From Didymella arachidicola (taxonomy: Eukaryota > Ascomycota > Dothideomycetes > Pleosporales > Didymellaceae), in NCBI GenBank assembly GCA_016630955.3, contig CM049987.1, positions 310,001-374,000 on the forward strand: 64,000 nucleotides of DNA, read 5' to 3'. The notes under the pieces were generated by a model. The model searched no databases. It saw only the letters and a list, made by a program, of their open reading frames with translations, and was not told the DNA's origin. Below, piece after piece: positions 1 through 13,714 of the stretch. Each line of letters begins with the position of its first letter. The first letter of the stretch is position 1. A program made the position numbers and the translations under genes.

Positions 1-1116
1 CTTGATCAGGCTTGAGTCTGCGTTGCGACTGCATTGTAGCTGGTGCGCCGTACGCTTCACGTTTCGATAGTAGTGGTCCGTCTTGAAAAGCAACCTTGAG
101 GTGGGAACTGCAAGTATCGACGAGGATTGATGCAGGAAAAGAACTGAAAGTTGTGGAAACAAGTCTGCCGCTTCAGCACGCGAGGTACCGTTCTTCGCTA
201 GCGCCATAGCTTGGGTTGAGATCACGACGCCTTAGAGAGCATCGGCTACTGGAGGACTTCAGCCGGGACTTCTGCGCATTTCTGCTGCCGTAGTCTATGA
301 TTGGATATCTGAGCATGATTCTCGCGATGGCGAGCGGCCGAGACGAGCGGGCGTCGCGGCTACACCTCTTCCAGCCTAGCTTTGTCCCACGTGATCTTGT
401 TGCCGAAGAAAACTTCGTTCTTCGCAGCAGTGGCTTGTCTGAGCAACCACGCGTTGATAATGCGCAATGTCAGACCTCTCTAGACAAAGCCACCAAAATG
501 CTCGGGTGGTTTCTGAGACGGGAGGAACACGTGTGTAGGACGGTCTCTTGCCTCGCTCGATCTGCTGCTGTATCAGCAGACCTTGAGCTGGATGCACGTT
601 CGCCTTACAAAGCGAGCGCTGCACGAGACAAGAACAACACCTCGACGATCTTTGAGTGCGGAGCCGCCTGATTCATGTGTCGGACTTTGCAATTAATGCG
701 TCGAGACATACCTTTGATTTTTTTTTTCCACGTATCACATGATGTATGCTTAGTGCTTTTCAGAGTATGAATATAGGAATGTGTGTGTATTGAAAGAGCG
801 CGTACTTCAAACAGGTTATCGCTCTTTGCCCAACAAATGCCTTCTTGCCCAAACACCGTAGGAAATATACGTCATAGAGGTGCCACTTCGATCCGACCGA
901 TCAAGTCCCAATGCCATTCGTGCAACAGCGTAGCAATGCTCGCTCAGTCAAAACGCCAACAGCTCGATCCAAAGTCGTAGCTCACAAGTGCGGACCCCAT
1001 ATGTACATTGCGATGTCTCTCATATCTAACTGAGAGGAGATGTGCTAAGAGATGGGGTATAGTTAGATCCGTGAAAACGAGGAACAGTATGAGTGGAAAA
1101 TACAGAGATTATGGTT
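1..1116. other. Left-edge intergenic region
   Basis: No gene is supported here. The open frames on both strands are short, overlap one another and show no recognisable family motif. A short T run near 717-727 lies about 390 bases beyond the stop codon of the SPRY gene, which is transcribed towards this region, so the right part probably holds that gene's 3' untranslated region. Confidence 0.5.
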
Positions 1117-2842
1117 TCATCGAGGGCCTCCTCGGCGTGTGGTTCGGGAGGTCTCAGTGGCGCTTCGCACGCGAATCGTGGGCTGTCGGAGCTGGGGTGT
1201 ATCATTCATCGCGGCATCGTAACTGGGTAGAGGACGCTCGACTTGTTGATCGTCTCGCAGCAGTAGGGGGGCTTGCTCGTGCTGATCCCCGCGACCGTCC
1301 CAGTAATTCCGCATGTGTCGGCCAGCTTCGAGGTTCGGTGATCCAACAGGGCTGGTGTACTCAGGGGGCAGCTCTCCAGGTTGCAGGAATCCAAGCCCGC
1401 GTGCGCTTTCGTGTGCCACATCGTGCACGTTGCTAGCCTCCCCGCTGGTCCCTTCACCGATATCTTCGTTGGAGTCCACGAGGCTGAAAGCTGCCAGGGA
1501 GATGTCAGTGGGGCTGCGTTGAGGACCAGGGCTTGTGGGTTGATTACGCCCGAGACGCACTTGCTGGCTACTAGATCGTGCATGTCCATAACCTGCAGAG
1601 ATGTAGTTGCCAGCCATGCCTTCCCTGATGCCTTCGCGACCAGAGTCCAACAGAATCGAACCTTGTTCGCTGCCGTATGGTGGAGGAGGAGCCAGACTGC
1701 CGGTCTGAGGGGCCAGACCCCATTTCTTTACATTGGCCTCAATGAAGACAAACCCCATCTGCCCGAAGTTGACGTGGACCTGGCATGGTCCCTGGGCGCC
1801 GACTGTAGGAAAAAAGTTCTGTGTTTTGAGACCGTGTGCAACGTCATCAAGCTTCTTGCCATTACGGGTAAAGAAGATTGTCCCCGTGCGAGGCCTGTAC
1901 CCGACTCCGATGACGTCGCCCTGAACATATGCCGGCCCGTAAGCGGAAGGTGTAAAAGGTTGGTTGTAGCGTCGGTTGCCGTTCGATCCATATGAAATGG
2001 AAGACTTGTGATAGCCTGCACCGCTGTCAGTACTGTGTTCTGATAAACATCCGCGAGCATACGTACCCGGCAGCCTAAACAGAGGGTATGGTTTGGTGGT
2101 GACGCCGATTGCAATGCTTGTATTCTCAGGCTTCTCATAGATCTTAGCCTCCCAGTAGTACACCTCATTCTGCTTGGGAATTGGTAGGTTGCTCTGTACG
2201 CTGCATTCAGAGTCGAAAAACTCGATTTCGGTTCGGCCTTCGACAAAGCAGTTGGCAATTTCGAGTTCTGGCTCAAACTCCCATGCTGACACACCCTTCT
2301 CCTGAATGGCGAGGAACTGTGACAGAGAAATGTCGGTTTGGACAGATTCCGGAGGGTTGACTTGAACGAAAGCTGATTCAGGTCAGTAACTGCTGCATAT
2401 GATGAGGTCACAATAACTACCTACCTTTTGCTCGTAGGTACTCGGCTCTCTGCAAGTCGCTCATGTCTTCCAAGGCCTCAGCCTCTTCTTTGGCAAATTG
2501 CTGCTCATCATCGTACTCTCCAGGTCGTGTGATCCGGTCGAGGAACACGCGACCTTGTTGTGTGTAGCGGAAATAGTAGATGATGGCGAAGACAAGGAAG
2601 CAGAAGCCTGCAGCGCCGAGTACTGAGAACACGCCAATCATGATGCCTTTCGCAGTCGACCCGAGACCATTGTTGCTATTGTAGCGCGCTATCCGTGGGG
2701 CATCACCAGGCGATGTGTAAAGGGCGCGCTCAGCCTCAGCGAGGACCGTAGCGGTAGCAGACAAGGCATGGTCGATGGCAAGGTACGAGCGCGAGAGCGT
2801 CGTGGGCGGCAGGACAGCCTGCAGCGGTTCTTGCGGCAGCAT
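1117..2842 (-). CDS. Ssh4/Ear1-family SPRY membrane adaptor of the Rsp5 ubiquitin ligase
   Basis: Two exons, 2842-2425 and 2372-1117, flank a 52-bp intron (GTAGGT donor, CAG acceptor). They give 557 residues, and the splice restores a continuous frame through the segment SLSQFLAIQEKGVSAWEF, which is typical of this family. A single transmembrane helix lies at about residues 66-91. It is followed by an acidic linker and a SPRY domain of about 130 residues, marked by YYWEAKIYEK and GVGYRPRTGTIFFTRNG. The C-terminal tail is disordered and carries PY-type motifs (PPPY, PPEY and LPSY). In yeast, Ssh4 and Ear1 sit in endosomal and vacuolar membranes and recruit Rsp5 through PY motifs to sort transporters for degradation. 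The layout matches that role; the function here is inferred from family. The start is the only methionine ahead of the helix with a long open frame. Confidence 0.88.
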
Positions 2843-5800
2843 GATGGCGCGCAGGGGCTCTGCTACGAGTGCTGTTCAACGGCAGGGGTGTTGCGACGAG
2901 GTGAAGGCGCTGCCAGCAGGCGCAGCGGCGCTTGTGGTGCTGGTGAAGGAACGGTTCGCTCAATGCGTCGATCCAGCAGCGGGGATCGAAGTGGTTGGTG
3001 ACGCAACTAAGTCCGCGGATGTCGCCGGCGACGAGAGAGCGATGCAGAGGGCACACTCGGGGTGCACTCGCGGAGTGGAGGGTGCAACGGCGTGGGAGGA
3101 GCGAAGATGGGCGATCCGATGCGTGTTGTGCCCGAGCGTGGGCGTGAACGGTGAGACTGTCTGCCTGCGGCGTGAGACGACGCAGGTGCGCGGTGCTTGG
3201 CTTGCCACTCTCGTTGCCGTAAGGCCTGCAAGATCCGCAACGCTGCCGGTAATTCCGAGCGTCCCGCGATCAGCGAACTGCACTGAAGTGTGAGAGTCAG
3301 TGTGTGCACACGAGTAGGAGAAGCCTCAGCGCGATCCGTTGTTGACAACTGTACTAGGGCACTACTGTGTATGGTGGTTCACCGTGCCGGAACGGGGTCA
3401 GTTCGAGACCTTCGAGCCGGCCTCACCAACCACGAGCTACTGCAGCTCTCCAATGGGCTTTAGGGAACAACTCACACGCCGCGTTGTAATTCGTGATCCT
3501 TAGCTCGGCCCCGCGATGCACCTTGCAGCTCGATATTGCTCTTGTCCTACGTTGTAGACGCGCGGGAGGCATTGCTCGTGGTAATAAGCGGCCAGTCGTC
3601 CGCTTGTTACCACACAACCTGAAACACCGCTTCGCAGAGCCGCCATAGGACGCTATCTATGAATAGATGCATTGTCAGAGAGCCGTTACAGATCTAGCAG
3701 CCGGTCTTGCTGACTTGCCCGTGCATGCTTCCGCGAAGAGATACTTCAAGCCTTCGACGTCCGCGTGCATCTCGATTGAAGACGCATCTAACGAAGTACC
3801 GCCCAACAGCTGGAATGCAGCAGCACCAATAAGAATCCAGAAGTCTTTGGTCTCTTACGCTACATCTTTGCACTGCAAATGAACAAATCGTTGTTCAGTG
3901 TACAAACGCACTCAAGACTCGCAGAAAGCACTGTGCTGGACGCACTGTGGCTGAGACATACGTCAGTCTTGACGGGTACGGTAGGAACGATTGTGCTTCG
4001 ACAGCCTCTAGAGTGCATTGCGATTGTGTCGGCTATCTTGTGTTTATGATCAGGTGTTTGGTGCACCCTCACCAACGCTGCCGGCGGATGTGTGAAATCC
4101 ACTGAAGATATTTACTTTCTTTATAAACAAAGGTTGACCTAGGGCTGGATCCTGACCCCTTGTGTTAATGCCTTGTAGATTACCGTGCAAAACTGCTAAA
4201 AGATCTTCTTCAATAAAGCTATGTACCGTAGGTGGATAACCGTGAGTGACAGTCCGCACCACTCTTGCGCCGCGAGACAGCAAAGCCAGAAACAAGCTCG
4301 AATACTTTAAAATTTAGGAGGTAGTTGATAGTTGTTAACGCGATATTTGAGAAGGTAATGGTGGAAGTGTCTGCACTCGACAATGAGAAGTAGCGCATGT
4401 GGATTGACCCATCTATTCTGTGTGAGCTACAACGTACTGGCGCGCAAAAAATCATCATGAAGAAGCTGGTGGCCCATATTGTGATTGTAATTAGTATTTG
4501 CTGGATCGTGATACGTTTCGTTACGCGGAGAGCGATGAGCGCATGGTAGGTCTTGTTGCTTTCGTATGTAACCTTGTAACGGCAAGTGTTGAAATGAGTG
4601 CAGTTACGTCGACCTCTGTGCTCAGCGTTGTCCGTTCTTGATCACAGCCATCTGCAAGAATCTAGACAAGTCACTGAAGCCACAATGTACCAACGATGTG
4701 CTTGTTCGGTCTCTATGGCCAATTCTGAGCACAGATGCTGCGTACGCTCAGGTTCGTCCGGAATGGGTAATCGGTACGTCCACGCAGCTGAGTCCTCTGG
4801 TGCGGCAGTTCATTGGAAGTGACAACAAGCACAGGTGCGCAGCACAATGGGATCTCGCCTTCACTATGCCCGTATCGTATGATTATGGATTACTGGGGCT
4901 CCACTCGCCTTCACCACATGTTGTCGCTATGAAGAAAGCTGCATGCGTGGGTAGCATCAATTTCGCCACCTCGACTTCAGAAAAGCGGCCTTGATTAAGA
5001 TGTTGCTGGTGGAGTTCGCCGTTGTTGTGTCGCCACACATTGGGTTTCCATGTGACAAAGCTTCTTCAACACATTAGATGCTGACGACTGAGTGAGGGAC
5101 TGACTGGTCTGCAACATTCACTGCCGTGGCCCGCTCACCTCTCTCAATTGTCTTTTTGAATGCTGTTCAGATGCCTCCAGTCCTACCTCATCTCACTTCC
5201 ACTTAGGAGAATCTTGAGGTGATATGCTGGACGGTGTCGACAGACTTACAGAGCGGCTGAATAGCCAGCTGTTGATACTGCAAGATGCAAAGACGACTTG
5301 AACAATCAGAGAGCCTGCGTGCCGTCAAACGTTCGGTCAAAGCTTGAGTGACAGTGCTTGCGCGGTGCGACATGCATCTGCAACACGTCAGACCTGTCAA
5401 CAACACTTGGTGAGCCCTACGCTGCACAACGATGCAGTACATGCGCATGGAGCGGTGATCGAGGCTTTCGAAGTTTGTCGTGGTTGAAGGCGGTGTGCCA
5501 AAGAAATAGGTAGAAGCACATGTTCGAGGGTTTAGCTGCGGATACGCCAGATCCAATCGAGGAGGTGGGTCGAGCGCACTTGACATTTCTCTGCCTGCAC
5601 CCTCCCAGGCTACGTTTCGAAAAGCTAGACGTCGTCGCCCCAGAAATCGGCTCTCGCACTCTTGTCTTCACCTGCGCTTCGTCACACGCAGCCCTGTTCC
5701 TACGGTTGTGTTCTCACAGGTCGCCATACCCCCAGGCCGTGCGTCGTTGTGCCCCTCCCACGCTGCAAGCAACCGATCCCCCGCGCAATTCTACAAGCAA

Positions 5801-6135
5801 ACCTGTAACCGCAACGCACGCCAGAGGATTATAGACCACTCGAATTGCTCTAAGACTTCCAAAATGATTGTGGCTTTGTAAACGCACCGATCCAGAAGCT
5901 GGTACGTCCACTTGCCCCTCACTCAATTCGCTGTATTGCTTTCAGCAGGCGCATGGCAAGAGCTAACCAAGCTGCAACAACAGAACCAGCTTGAGGGCCC
6001 CCTACAGAACCGCACTCCCTTGTCGCCTTTGACCTCAAAATCCCAGTACATTTTCCGCTGAAGGATACGTTTCCTGCTCTCACAGCGCAACACTTCTCGA
6101 CCCTCTCCATACCCCACCTTAGGTTGCTTTTCACA
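2843..6135. other. Intergenic region between the divergent SPRY gene and the transportin gene
   Basis: This 3.3-kb stretch lies between the 5' ends of two divergent genes. Its open frames are short and unlike known families. The 3' end is pyrimidine-rich (about 6090-6135) directly before the transportin start, as is usual for a fungal 5' leader. The tract ending TTTCAG at about 5946, preceded by GTACGT at about 5901, could be an untranslated-leader intron, but this is only a pattern match. Confidence 0.4.
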
Positions 6136-9058
6136 ATGTCGTGGCAACCTGAACAACAGACATTACGGCAGCTGGCGCAGTGCCTGAAGGACTCGCTAGG
6201 CGGTCACGATGCCAATGCACGCAAGAATGCCGAAATCGTATGTCTCCCGCATTTGTATCGTATGTCGCAGCAGTCGCGCTGACTTTGGCGGCCGTGCAGA
6301 TGCTTCGAACTGCCAGGGCCTCGCCCGATTTTGATAAATACCTGGCATACCTCTTCTCCAGCAGCCAGCCTCCCTCGGGTGTCGATATGGACGGATCCCT
6401 TTATTTCCAAGCACGCGCCGCAGCTGCCATTATGCTGAAGAACGATGTAAAGACATCGTTGAAGGCCATGGATGAGGCTACAACAAGCTACGTCAAGGAC
6501 ATCATCATGGTTGGGCTGCAGGACTCGAACAAACAGATGCGTCAGTACGCTGGAAACGTGATAACCGAAGTAGTGCGACAAGGAGGCATCATGGGATGGC
6601 CTCAGATTCTTTCCGATCTTGTCAACATCGTCAGCAACGTGAACGGCACTTCTTCCGTTCAAGCACAAGAAGGCGGTATGAGTGCTCTTCTGAAGATCTG
6701 TGAAGATCACAGGAGAGCATTGGACAAAGAGTATCAGGGCCAGCGGCCCTTGAGCTTCGTCTTCCCTAAGCTGCTGGAGCTTACCACAAGTCCTGTCCCC
6801 CGAGTTCGCGCTGATGCCATAGCGGCGATCAACGTCTTTATCCCTGACAAGTTGCAAGTCGTATTGTCCAACATTGATTCCTTGATGCAACAGCTGTTCT
6901 CTATCGCTAGCGATACAAGCGAGGACGTTAGGAAGCAGGTCTGCCGGGCTTTCGTTCACGTTGCAGACATCGCTCCGGAGAAAATGCTGCCGCATATGAG
7001 TGGACTAGTAGACTACATGGTCGCACAACAGCGCAGCAAAGACGACGAGGAGTTGGCTCTGGACGCTGCCGAGTTCTGGCTTTGTGTTGCTGAAGACGAG
7101 AGGATGCGCGACCACCTTGGTCCTTACTTGGCGAAGATCGTGCCAGTGCTCCTCGAGAGCATGGTCTACAGCGAGGATGAGGTTCTGCGTCTTGAGGGCG
7201 AGGAGGAGGACTACGATGTCGACGACCGAGAACAAGACATTCGACCAAATTTTGCATCGAGCAAATCGGGACGTATGACAACAAACGCCAATGGCGAGAC
7301 TGTTCTTACCAACGGTGCTGGTGCCGAGGACGACGGTCTTAGTGATGGTGAAATCGAAGACTTCGATGACGACGATTCATTCGGTGACCCAGAAGATGCG
7401 TGGAACCTACGCAAATGCTCAGCCGCTGCATTGGATGTACTTGCAGGGGTTTTCCATGAGGCTGTGTTCGAGGCGACGCTTCCATACCTCACCACAAACC
7501 TCAATCATGCGGAGTGGCCTAACAGAGAGTCTGCTGTCCTTGCTCTCGGTGCTATCGCAGATGGGTGCATGCACGTCGTTCAGCCCCACCTCCCCATGCT
7601 CACGCCCTACCTAATTACGCTTCTTCAGGATCCGAAGCCTGTCGTTCGAAAAATTACATGTTGGACTTTGGGTCGCTACTCTGGATGGGCAGCGCGTCTT
7701 GATCAGGCCGGAAAGCAGCAGTTTTTCGAGCCTATAATGGACGGTATTCTCAAGAAGATGCTGGACAGCAACAAGGGTGTGCAAGAGGCCGCAGCATCTG
7801 CCTTCGCACATCTCGAGGAGAAGGCGAGCACCCAGCTTACTGAGTACTGCCCTGTCATTGTCCGCCAATTCATCCAATGTTTTGCGATGTACAAGGACAA
7901 GAACATGTACATTCTGTACGACTGTGTCCAGACTCTTGCTGAGCACGTCGGACCAGCGCTCGCTCAAGACGAGCTGGTCGCCATGCTGATGCCGGCTCTT
8001 CTTCAGCGCTGGGAGAAGGTGTCAGATCACTCAAGGGAGGTCATCCCACTGCTCGAATGCCTCTCGTATGTGGCCACTGCGCTCGACCGCAAGTTCTCTC
8101 AGTACGCTGCTGGCATCTTCGCCAGGTGTATCGGCATCATCCACCGAAACCTCAAGGAGAGTCAGATGTCGACCGAGAACCCAAGCCTCGAGATGCCTGA
8201 CAAGGACTTCCTGATCACTGCTGTTGATCTTCTAAGCGCTATGATCCAAGCTCTCCCCGCTCAGGACAGCGCTCAGCTGGTCGCCGGAACCCCTAACTTC
8301 TTCCAGCTCGTTGCTATCTGTATGAGTGATTCCAACAACGACGTGAGGCAGTCGGCTTATGCTCTGCTCGGTGATTGCGCTATCTGCGTCTTCGAGCAAC
8401 TTCAGCCTTGCCTCCCTGCTATCCTCGAAATCCTGATCGTTCAGCTCGAGGCTTCACCCGCACAGATCGGTCATGACGAGTCAGGATACTCTGTCATCAA
8501 CAACGCTTGCTGGTCAGTCGGAGAAATCGCCATGCAGCAAAAGGAGGGAATGCAACCTTACGCCGAGCGATTGCTTCAGAAGATCGGCACAATATTATTC
8601 GACAGTAAAGTGCCGGAGTCACTCAACGAGAACGCAGCTATCGCCCTTGGAAGACTGGGGATAGGTTGTGCGCAGTATCTCTCTGTACATCTTGCCCAAA
8701 TAGCACCCGCATTTCTACGCGCCATCAGCAAGGTCACGTGGAATGATGAGAAGGGCCATGCACTCACTGGCTTTATGCAAATGGTCCTTGCAAATCCAGG
8801 CGCAATGGAGCAGTCTCTGCTGGAATTCTTCAGTCTAATGGCTTCTGCTGATCGGAATTACATCACTGGACCATCCGGTCAGGATTGTCGCCAAACGTTC
8901 AAGACGGTAAGTACGTTCCAACGCGCATCCATGCACTCTATTAATCACTGGCGCAGATTATCCAGCAATACAAAACCATGATCTCGGACTTTGACAGCTT
9001 CCTCAATGGCCTCCCCGGTGACCAGCAGGCCACATTCCGTGAGCTGTACGGTGTTTAG
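6136..9058 (+). CDS. KAP104: Kap104/transportin-type importin beta (karyopherin beta-2)
   Basis: Three exons, 6136-6237, 6300-8906 and 8957-9058, with introns of 62 and 50 bp, encode 936 residues, close to the usual length of transportins. The first exon supplies the N-terminus MSWQPEQQTLRQLAQCLKDS and joins in frame to the second HEAT helix. The last exon supplies the C-terminal helix ending in FRELYGV. The protein is a chain of HEAT repeats with a long acidic loop at about residues 335-400 (runs of E and D around EGEEEDYDVDD and EIEDFDDDDSFGD). That is the H8 loop through which RanGTP displaces PY-NLS cargo. Transportins carry hnRNP-like RNA-binding proteins into the nucleus. The Rsd1-type splicing factor about 20 kb away has the character of such a cargo, though nothing here links the two genes. 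Confidence 0.93.
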
Positions 9059-10602
9059 GAAACGCACATACACTCATATTGCCGCCACTATTCTCCTCAG
9101 AAGTGCAACTGAGCATGGACGTGGACGGTTTCTTTACAAGTCAACCAGCATTAAATTGATGCTGACCCGTTAGAGGAAGAGAAGGATACCAAAAGTAGGG
9201 CGAACCGGACGAAGCAAGTACTATAGGCAGGAGGAATGAGCGATGTGCATTTACGAAGAACCAGGGAGGTTCCGGCATCTATAGACATTTTCCAGCGACT
9301 TTTTGCTACATAGGCGGGCCTCTCACAAGGGCGATGTCATCATGCTTCACGGGTTGGCGGGTCGTGCTGCAGCGTACCATTCACCGGCGTTCTATTGACT
9401 GTCATTGTTGACTGCGACAGACACCCTCATCCATAGTCTTAGATAGCTGTAGGTAGAATCTTAACTTTTCTTAAGCATCGAAACTGCAGAGTGAGAAGGT
9501 GTCACAGCCATTGTGCGCGTCCGTCGGCTGTCTCCACCGTTCCGAGCCCTCCGGCATTACGATCTCCATTTTTGGTCTTGCACGACTCGCAAACTACGCC
9601 TATCAATGGTGGCTTCGTGGAGCAAAGAGACAGAACGAGAACGGCGTGCTCCGCTCGGTCTGCGCGGCTCCCGATAGACTGGTTCGCTCGGCGGCGAGTA
9701 AGCGCTGTTACGCCGTGCTACAGGGTCTACCGTGGACGTCTCATGCGAGGCGTTGTACATAGTACATGGAATGGAGTCATCTCGAAGGTGCGCGCAGCAC
9801 AGATCAGCTGCATGCAGTAAGGAGCGTCTTGTCTTCGGACGCAAGGCGAAGTATATGGCCGGGTTCTAGAATGACGATTTTCTGGTTCTCTAACGACCCC
9901 TCCGGTAAGTTCATTTGCGCCGTTGTTAGGCTGCCTTTGTGGACGCGGAGGTGTGCACCGATTGATAGAAAGCGGCGGCGACGGGAAAGAACCAAAATGT
10001 GCGATCAGCGAACGGTCGTTGATCTTGATATTTTCCACGCGCAAGCGCTCCGTGGCTGCCGCGAGACAACCAGATCTCGACAGGAGTCGTACGAGTTTTG
10101 CAGGCCTCACGATCCTTCTCGATTCGTCCCTTCTTCGGACACGCGCGAGTTCTGCGTCTTGAGTCTCGACCGTCGCATTTTGATTTGCTGGTGTTTGTCG
10201 CAAATTTTTTTTTTGAATGCAGCCCTCGCAGAGTATTACAGATCTCGGGACGGGCCCACAAAGATACTTTTGCAATCAAAATATGCGTCGGAAGATTGCC
10301 AGGCGGTTTGCAAATCTCAGTTAGGACGGAGGTCACCGACTCACCGCGACCACTGTGCCTCGGCTGGACGTGCTCGAAGAAGATTCAAGGCATACTCGAG
10401 GCATCTCGGGTCTTGACATGACGTTGACCGCCAGTCTGCGACTCCACCAATTCGCAAGTCCGCCTGTTTGCTGTTGAGTGGTTCGAGACTAGCATGCATT
10501 GATGGAAAGTGAGACGAAAGTATACTCATCTCTTGTACCATTAAAGATACATGAAGCCTCAGCGAAATCTTACAGCAGGGCTGCTCAATGTTGTTGTTGT
10601 TG

Positions 10603-10629
10603 TGCGGCTCATGCGGCTCATGCGGCTCA
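10603..10629. repeat. 9-bp tandem repeat, three copies
   Basis: TGCGGCTCA is repeated three times without change, immediately after a run of TTG triplets (about 10589-10602). It is a short non-coding microsatellite with no gene around it. Confidence 0.85.
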
Positions 10630-13435
10630 TGACTGGCAGCAAGGGATGATCCATGTCGGGCACACGCGAGCATGCATGTAACAATTCTGCGCATGTTAAC
10701 AACAGGGTGCTCGCCTTCGCACCAGGCTGCAGAGAAGCATGCCCCCTCCCTTCGAGCAGTCTACAGCCCGGTTCACCCCGTGGTGGTGGTGGTAAGGAGA
10801 GGAACGTCTACATGTGTTCTGGAATGCGGGACGACCGGCTATAAATATACCATCAGCTTGGATACCCTCACAGTTGAAAACTACTACTCATGATCACTCA
10901 GCTGCTTTGCATCTGGGGTCGCGTCAAGGCATGCTGGCAGCAGACGCGCCCTGCAGCGCAGTGGCATGACCGAGCTTGACAAATAGCGCCTCTCAAATTT
11001 TTCAAAGGTGTTCGTTGTGCGCGCTGTGGGGATTCGAAGCAGCTACAATCAAAGTGGTAGGTAACGCATTGCTATATTCGACTCGACGGCCGGAGGATAT
11101 GTTTCACGGTACGAGTGCAAAGAACGGACCCATCCGACAGAGAACTGCCTGGTAGTTCCACCAAATGATGGAGAAGATCAGAGGAGGCACTCCACGCGAA
11201 GACCCGCCGTGTGGTCGGTGGAAGGATCGTGGGAGGACATGTGTGTTGTGTAGCCTGAGCACCATCCCAATTAAGGCAGTTGGCCGCGCCGGCGGTAGAA
11301 CAGGGTCGCACGTATTTAGAGCAGTCCACTGGTGGATTGGGTAGAATCAGAGGATCGATTATTGCAACAATTGGGTGGCTTGCGTGCAGATATGTATGTG
11401 TCTGCTGCGCTGCTGGTCAGCTTCGTCACTTTTGCTCTGTCAGCACGAATGCGAGAGACGGAAGGAACGGAAAGGGTTCTCGCGTCCCAGCCACCCCACA
11501 GACAGGGCATGGGCTACCCTAGACGTACACCGACGCAGGTAACAAGCTTAAAGAAGTTTATCTCTAAGAATAGCAACTACAATAGCCACCTCGTCGCTAG
11601 CCTACATATTCTGTGGCCTGCACCTGCTCTTGCGCATTTGCCATGTCATTGCAGACTATTGCTACGGTATTTCGGGCTTTCTATAGCATCGTGGAGTATT
11701 GGTTGTCAGCGCGCTGTTTCTAAGAACGGCATATCGCACCTCGTGTTTGCTGCTCACTACTCCACTGGCAGTAGGCGACGCCGATACACGAAAACAGCGT
11801 CATCGCAGCGGTGCAGCAGCTTAACAGCCTTGCAGCGGAAGACGATTCCGACAGGTTGGAGAGCTCTCACGACAGTATGATGTACCGTGTCACACGGCAC
11901 GTTGTGCACATGTGCAGATCCAATGCAGTGGCTCGCCTACACTTGGAGGTAGTCCAATTGCTTGGTGACCAGGCAAGACACTGGCTGAACTCCGGTGAAG
12001 GAAGCTGTAGAGTTAGCTGCGAGCTGAATGCCCCAAGCAGTAGCAGCAGCAGTAGCGAATCCTTCTGGTACTGCCAATATGAAGCCCTGTACCTGTCATC
12101 CTGTACACACCCTGAGGGCATCAGCGCACCGTCACAGATCGGCAGAGCTGTGGGCTTGAGTAGCATCGTGAAGACGGCCAATGCAGGACACCATCATCAC
12201 TGCTTCGAAAGCAACATTGTGTGAATGACGCGCGAGCGAACGGACGCTGCTGTCTGGTCACTTTGAGCGGAATTAGCCAAGCACGGCGCACATGGCCAAA
12301 AATAACCACGACACCTCGGCACTTTTGCCAGCCCAAGCGGCTTTGGGAGCTAGCGCCATCAACTTTGCTGCACCTTTCTCTTGTCTGATTCGCCCACCCC
12401 AGAGTGAGCAGTGAATCAAGTGAATTGCTCGCTGCAACTCTACCTGAAGTCCTGGACTCGATGCCACACCAGCACGACCGGCTTCTCCTGGAGTGGCGAT
12501 CTCAGGGCGCCCGCTCTGCCAGCAGTTGGTCCGCTCGCTTTGTCCGTTCGCTGTCTCTGCCACTGATGGCACGCTGCGACCGCTCGCTGCTGAGGCCGAT
12601 CGCCTCCACCGTATCGCACGGCCCGTGGTGTTTGACGGTTCGCTGACTTGGGGCCTCCCCTATGCACGCTGGTGGTCGGCCTTTGCTGCTCATCGGCAAA
12701 GGCATCCAATCCGTGTGCATCAATCCCATTGTGGTCTGCAGGTCCAACGATGTCGAAGCGTCCTGTCTCCATACAAGCAGCAGGGGTGTACCCAAAGAGG
12801 GGCCACCCCCAGCACTCGGCCGGCGGCGGGCAGACACGTTCACTGCGCGGCCCGGACTTACCTGGCTGCTCGCTCCAGTAAGCAGGGTCCCATTCCTGAA
12901 GCACCTTGCTGCTCAGGGACTGCAGCATCATCCGCTGCGCCAAACCTGGGCATGGGTGCAAGGTCCCGGACAGCTCAATTGTTACAGAAGTTACACTGGG
13001 GGCTATGCCAAACGAGCATGTGCCTCGAGCACCGGCCAGCGCCAGCGGTGAATCACTCCTTTGCTGGTTGTAGCTCCCGCACGCTTCACTAGCCTCTCCC
13101 GTCTCTACCGGCTGCCACACAGGTCCCCTTCCGCCGCTCGTGGCGTCACTGCTATTTGCGTGGACGCTATCACCGTCTCACCGTGGTTGGTTCCGTTCGA
13201 CGTCCCAGGGCTTTTTGGAACCGAGCTCTAGCAGCTCTAGCGCTTCTGCTTCCGCCCAAGGCCTCTTTGTCCTAGTGAGGTATGGGCCGGGCATCCTGCA
13301 GGGGGCACGTTGCATGCTCTTGACCTTTTTCCGCTGTCACTTCGTCCTGTCGCACATCCGCCGAGGTCTCGCTAGCTTTGCGTCAATACTTCTCAGCCCT
13401 AGATTCGTCTAAGCTTCCCATCTGCACTTTGCGGA

Positions 13436-13442
13436 TATATAT
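13436..13442 (+). promoter_or_regulatory. TATA-like element upstream of the Zn2Cys6 regulator
   Basis: TATATAT occurs about 275 bases upstream of the start codon at 13715. It is followed by a CT- and CA-rich tract without further TATA-like sequence, which is a common arrangement for fungal core promoters. Position and sequence are the only evidence. Confidence 0.35.
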
Positions 13443-13714
13443 CACCAAACTGTTCCGGCCTTCAGCCTCCAGAAAACCACCCTATCACCGGTCTACGACC
13501 AAATTACTCTCGCTTTACAAGTTCGCCAAACAGTAACTGCAGCGTGCATAGACTCAGCCCCCACCAATACCACCCCTCCTCAACTCCAACATCTCAGAGA
13601 AACACTGATTACTACGACATCGACGCCTGAACACTCGAACGCGAAACCATTCGAGGACGCTGTGCGGTCCACTTCTCACACTCGCTCAAAATCTACAAGT
13701 CACCAATTCATCCA

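Larger units (their letters stand above)
9059..13714. other. 4.6-kb gene-poor region upstream of the Zn2Cys6 regulator
   Basis: No coding gene could be supported. Open frames of 180-230 codons occur on both strands (for example 9766-10416 +, 9727-10275 -, 12440-13120 -), but they overlap each other, have scrambled composition and show no domain. Small repeats occur at 10589-10629. The last 300 bases are CT-rich and contain a TATATAT element, so the right end is probably the promoter and leader of the regulator at 13715. Confidence 0.4.

Noticed and set aside
297..671. 124-codon frame at the left edge
   Set aside because: No motif, overlaps a minus-strand frame, and composition is unremarkable.
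3371..3434. tRNA-like piece with a B-box match (GTTCGAGAC) and a GTGGTT/AACCAC stem
   Set aside because: No five-base T stem around the loop, no A box at the right distance and no anticodon arm could be placed.
9727..10416. Overlapping 182-codon (-) and 216-codon (+) frames
   Set aside because: Both cover the same DNA, neither has a family motif, signal or intron, and their composition looks random.
12440..13120. 226-codon minus frame with a 199-codon plus frame on the same DNA
   Set aside because: GC-rich DNA with few stops in several frames; no motif on either strand supports a gene.
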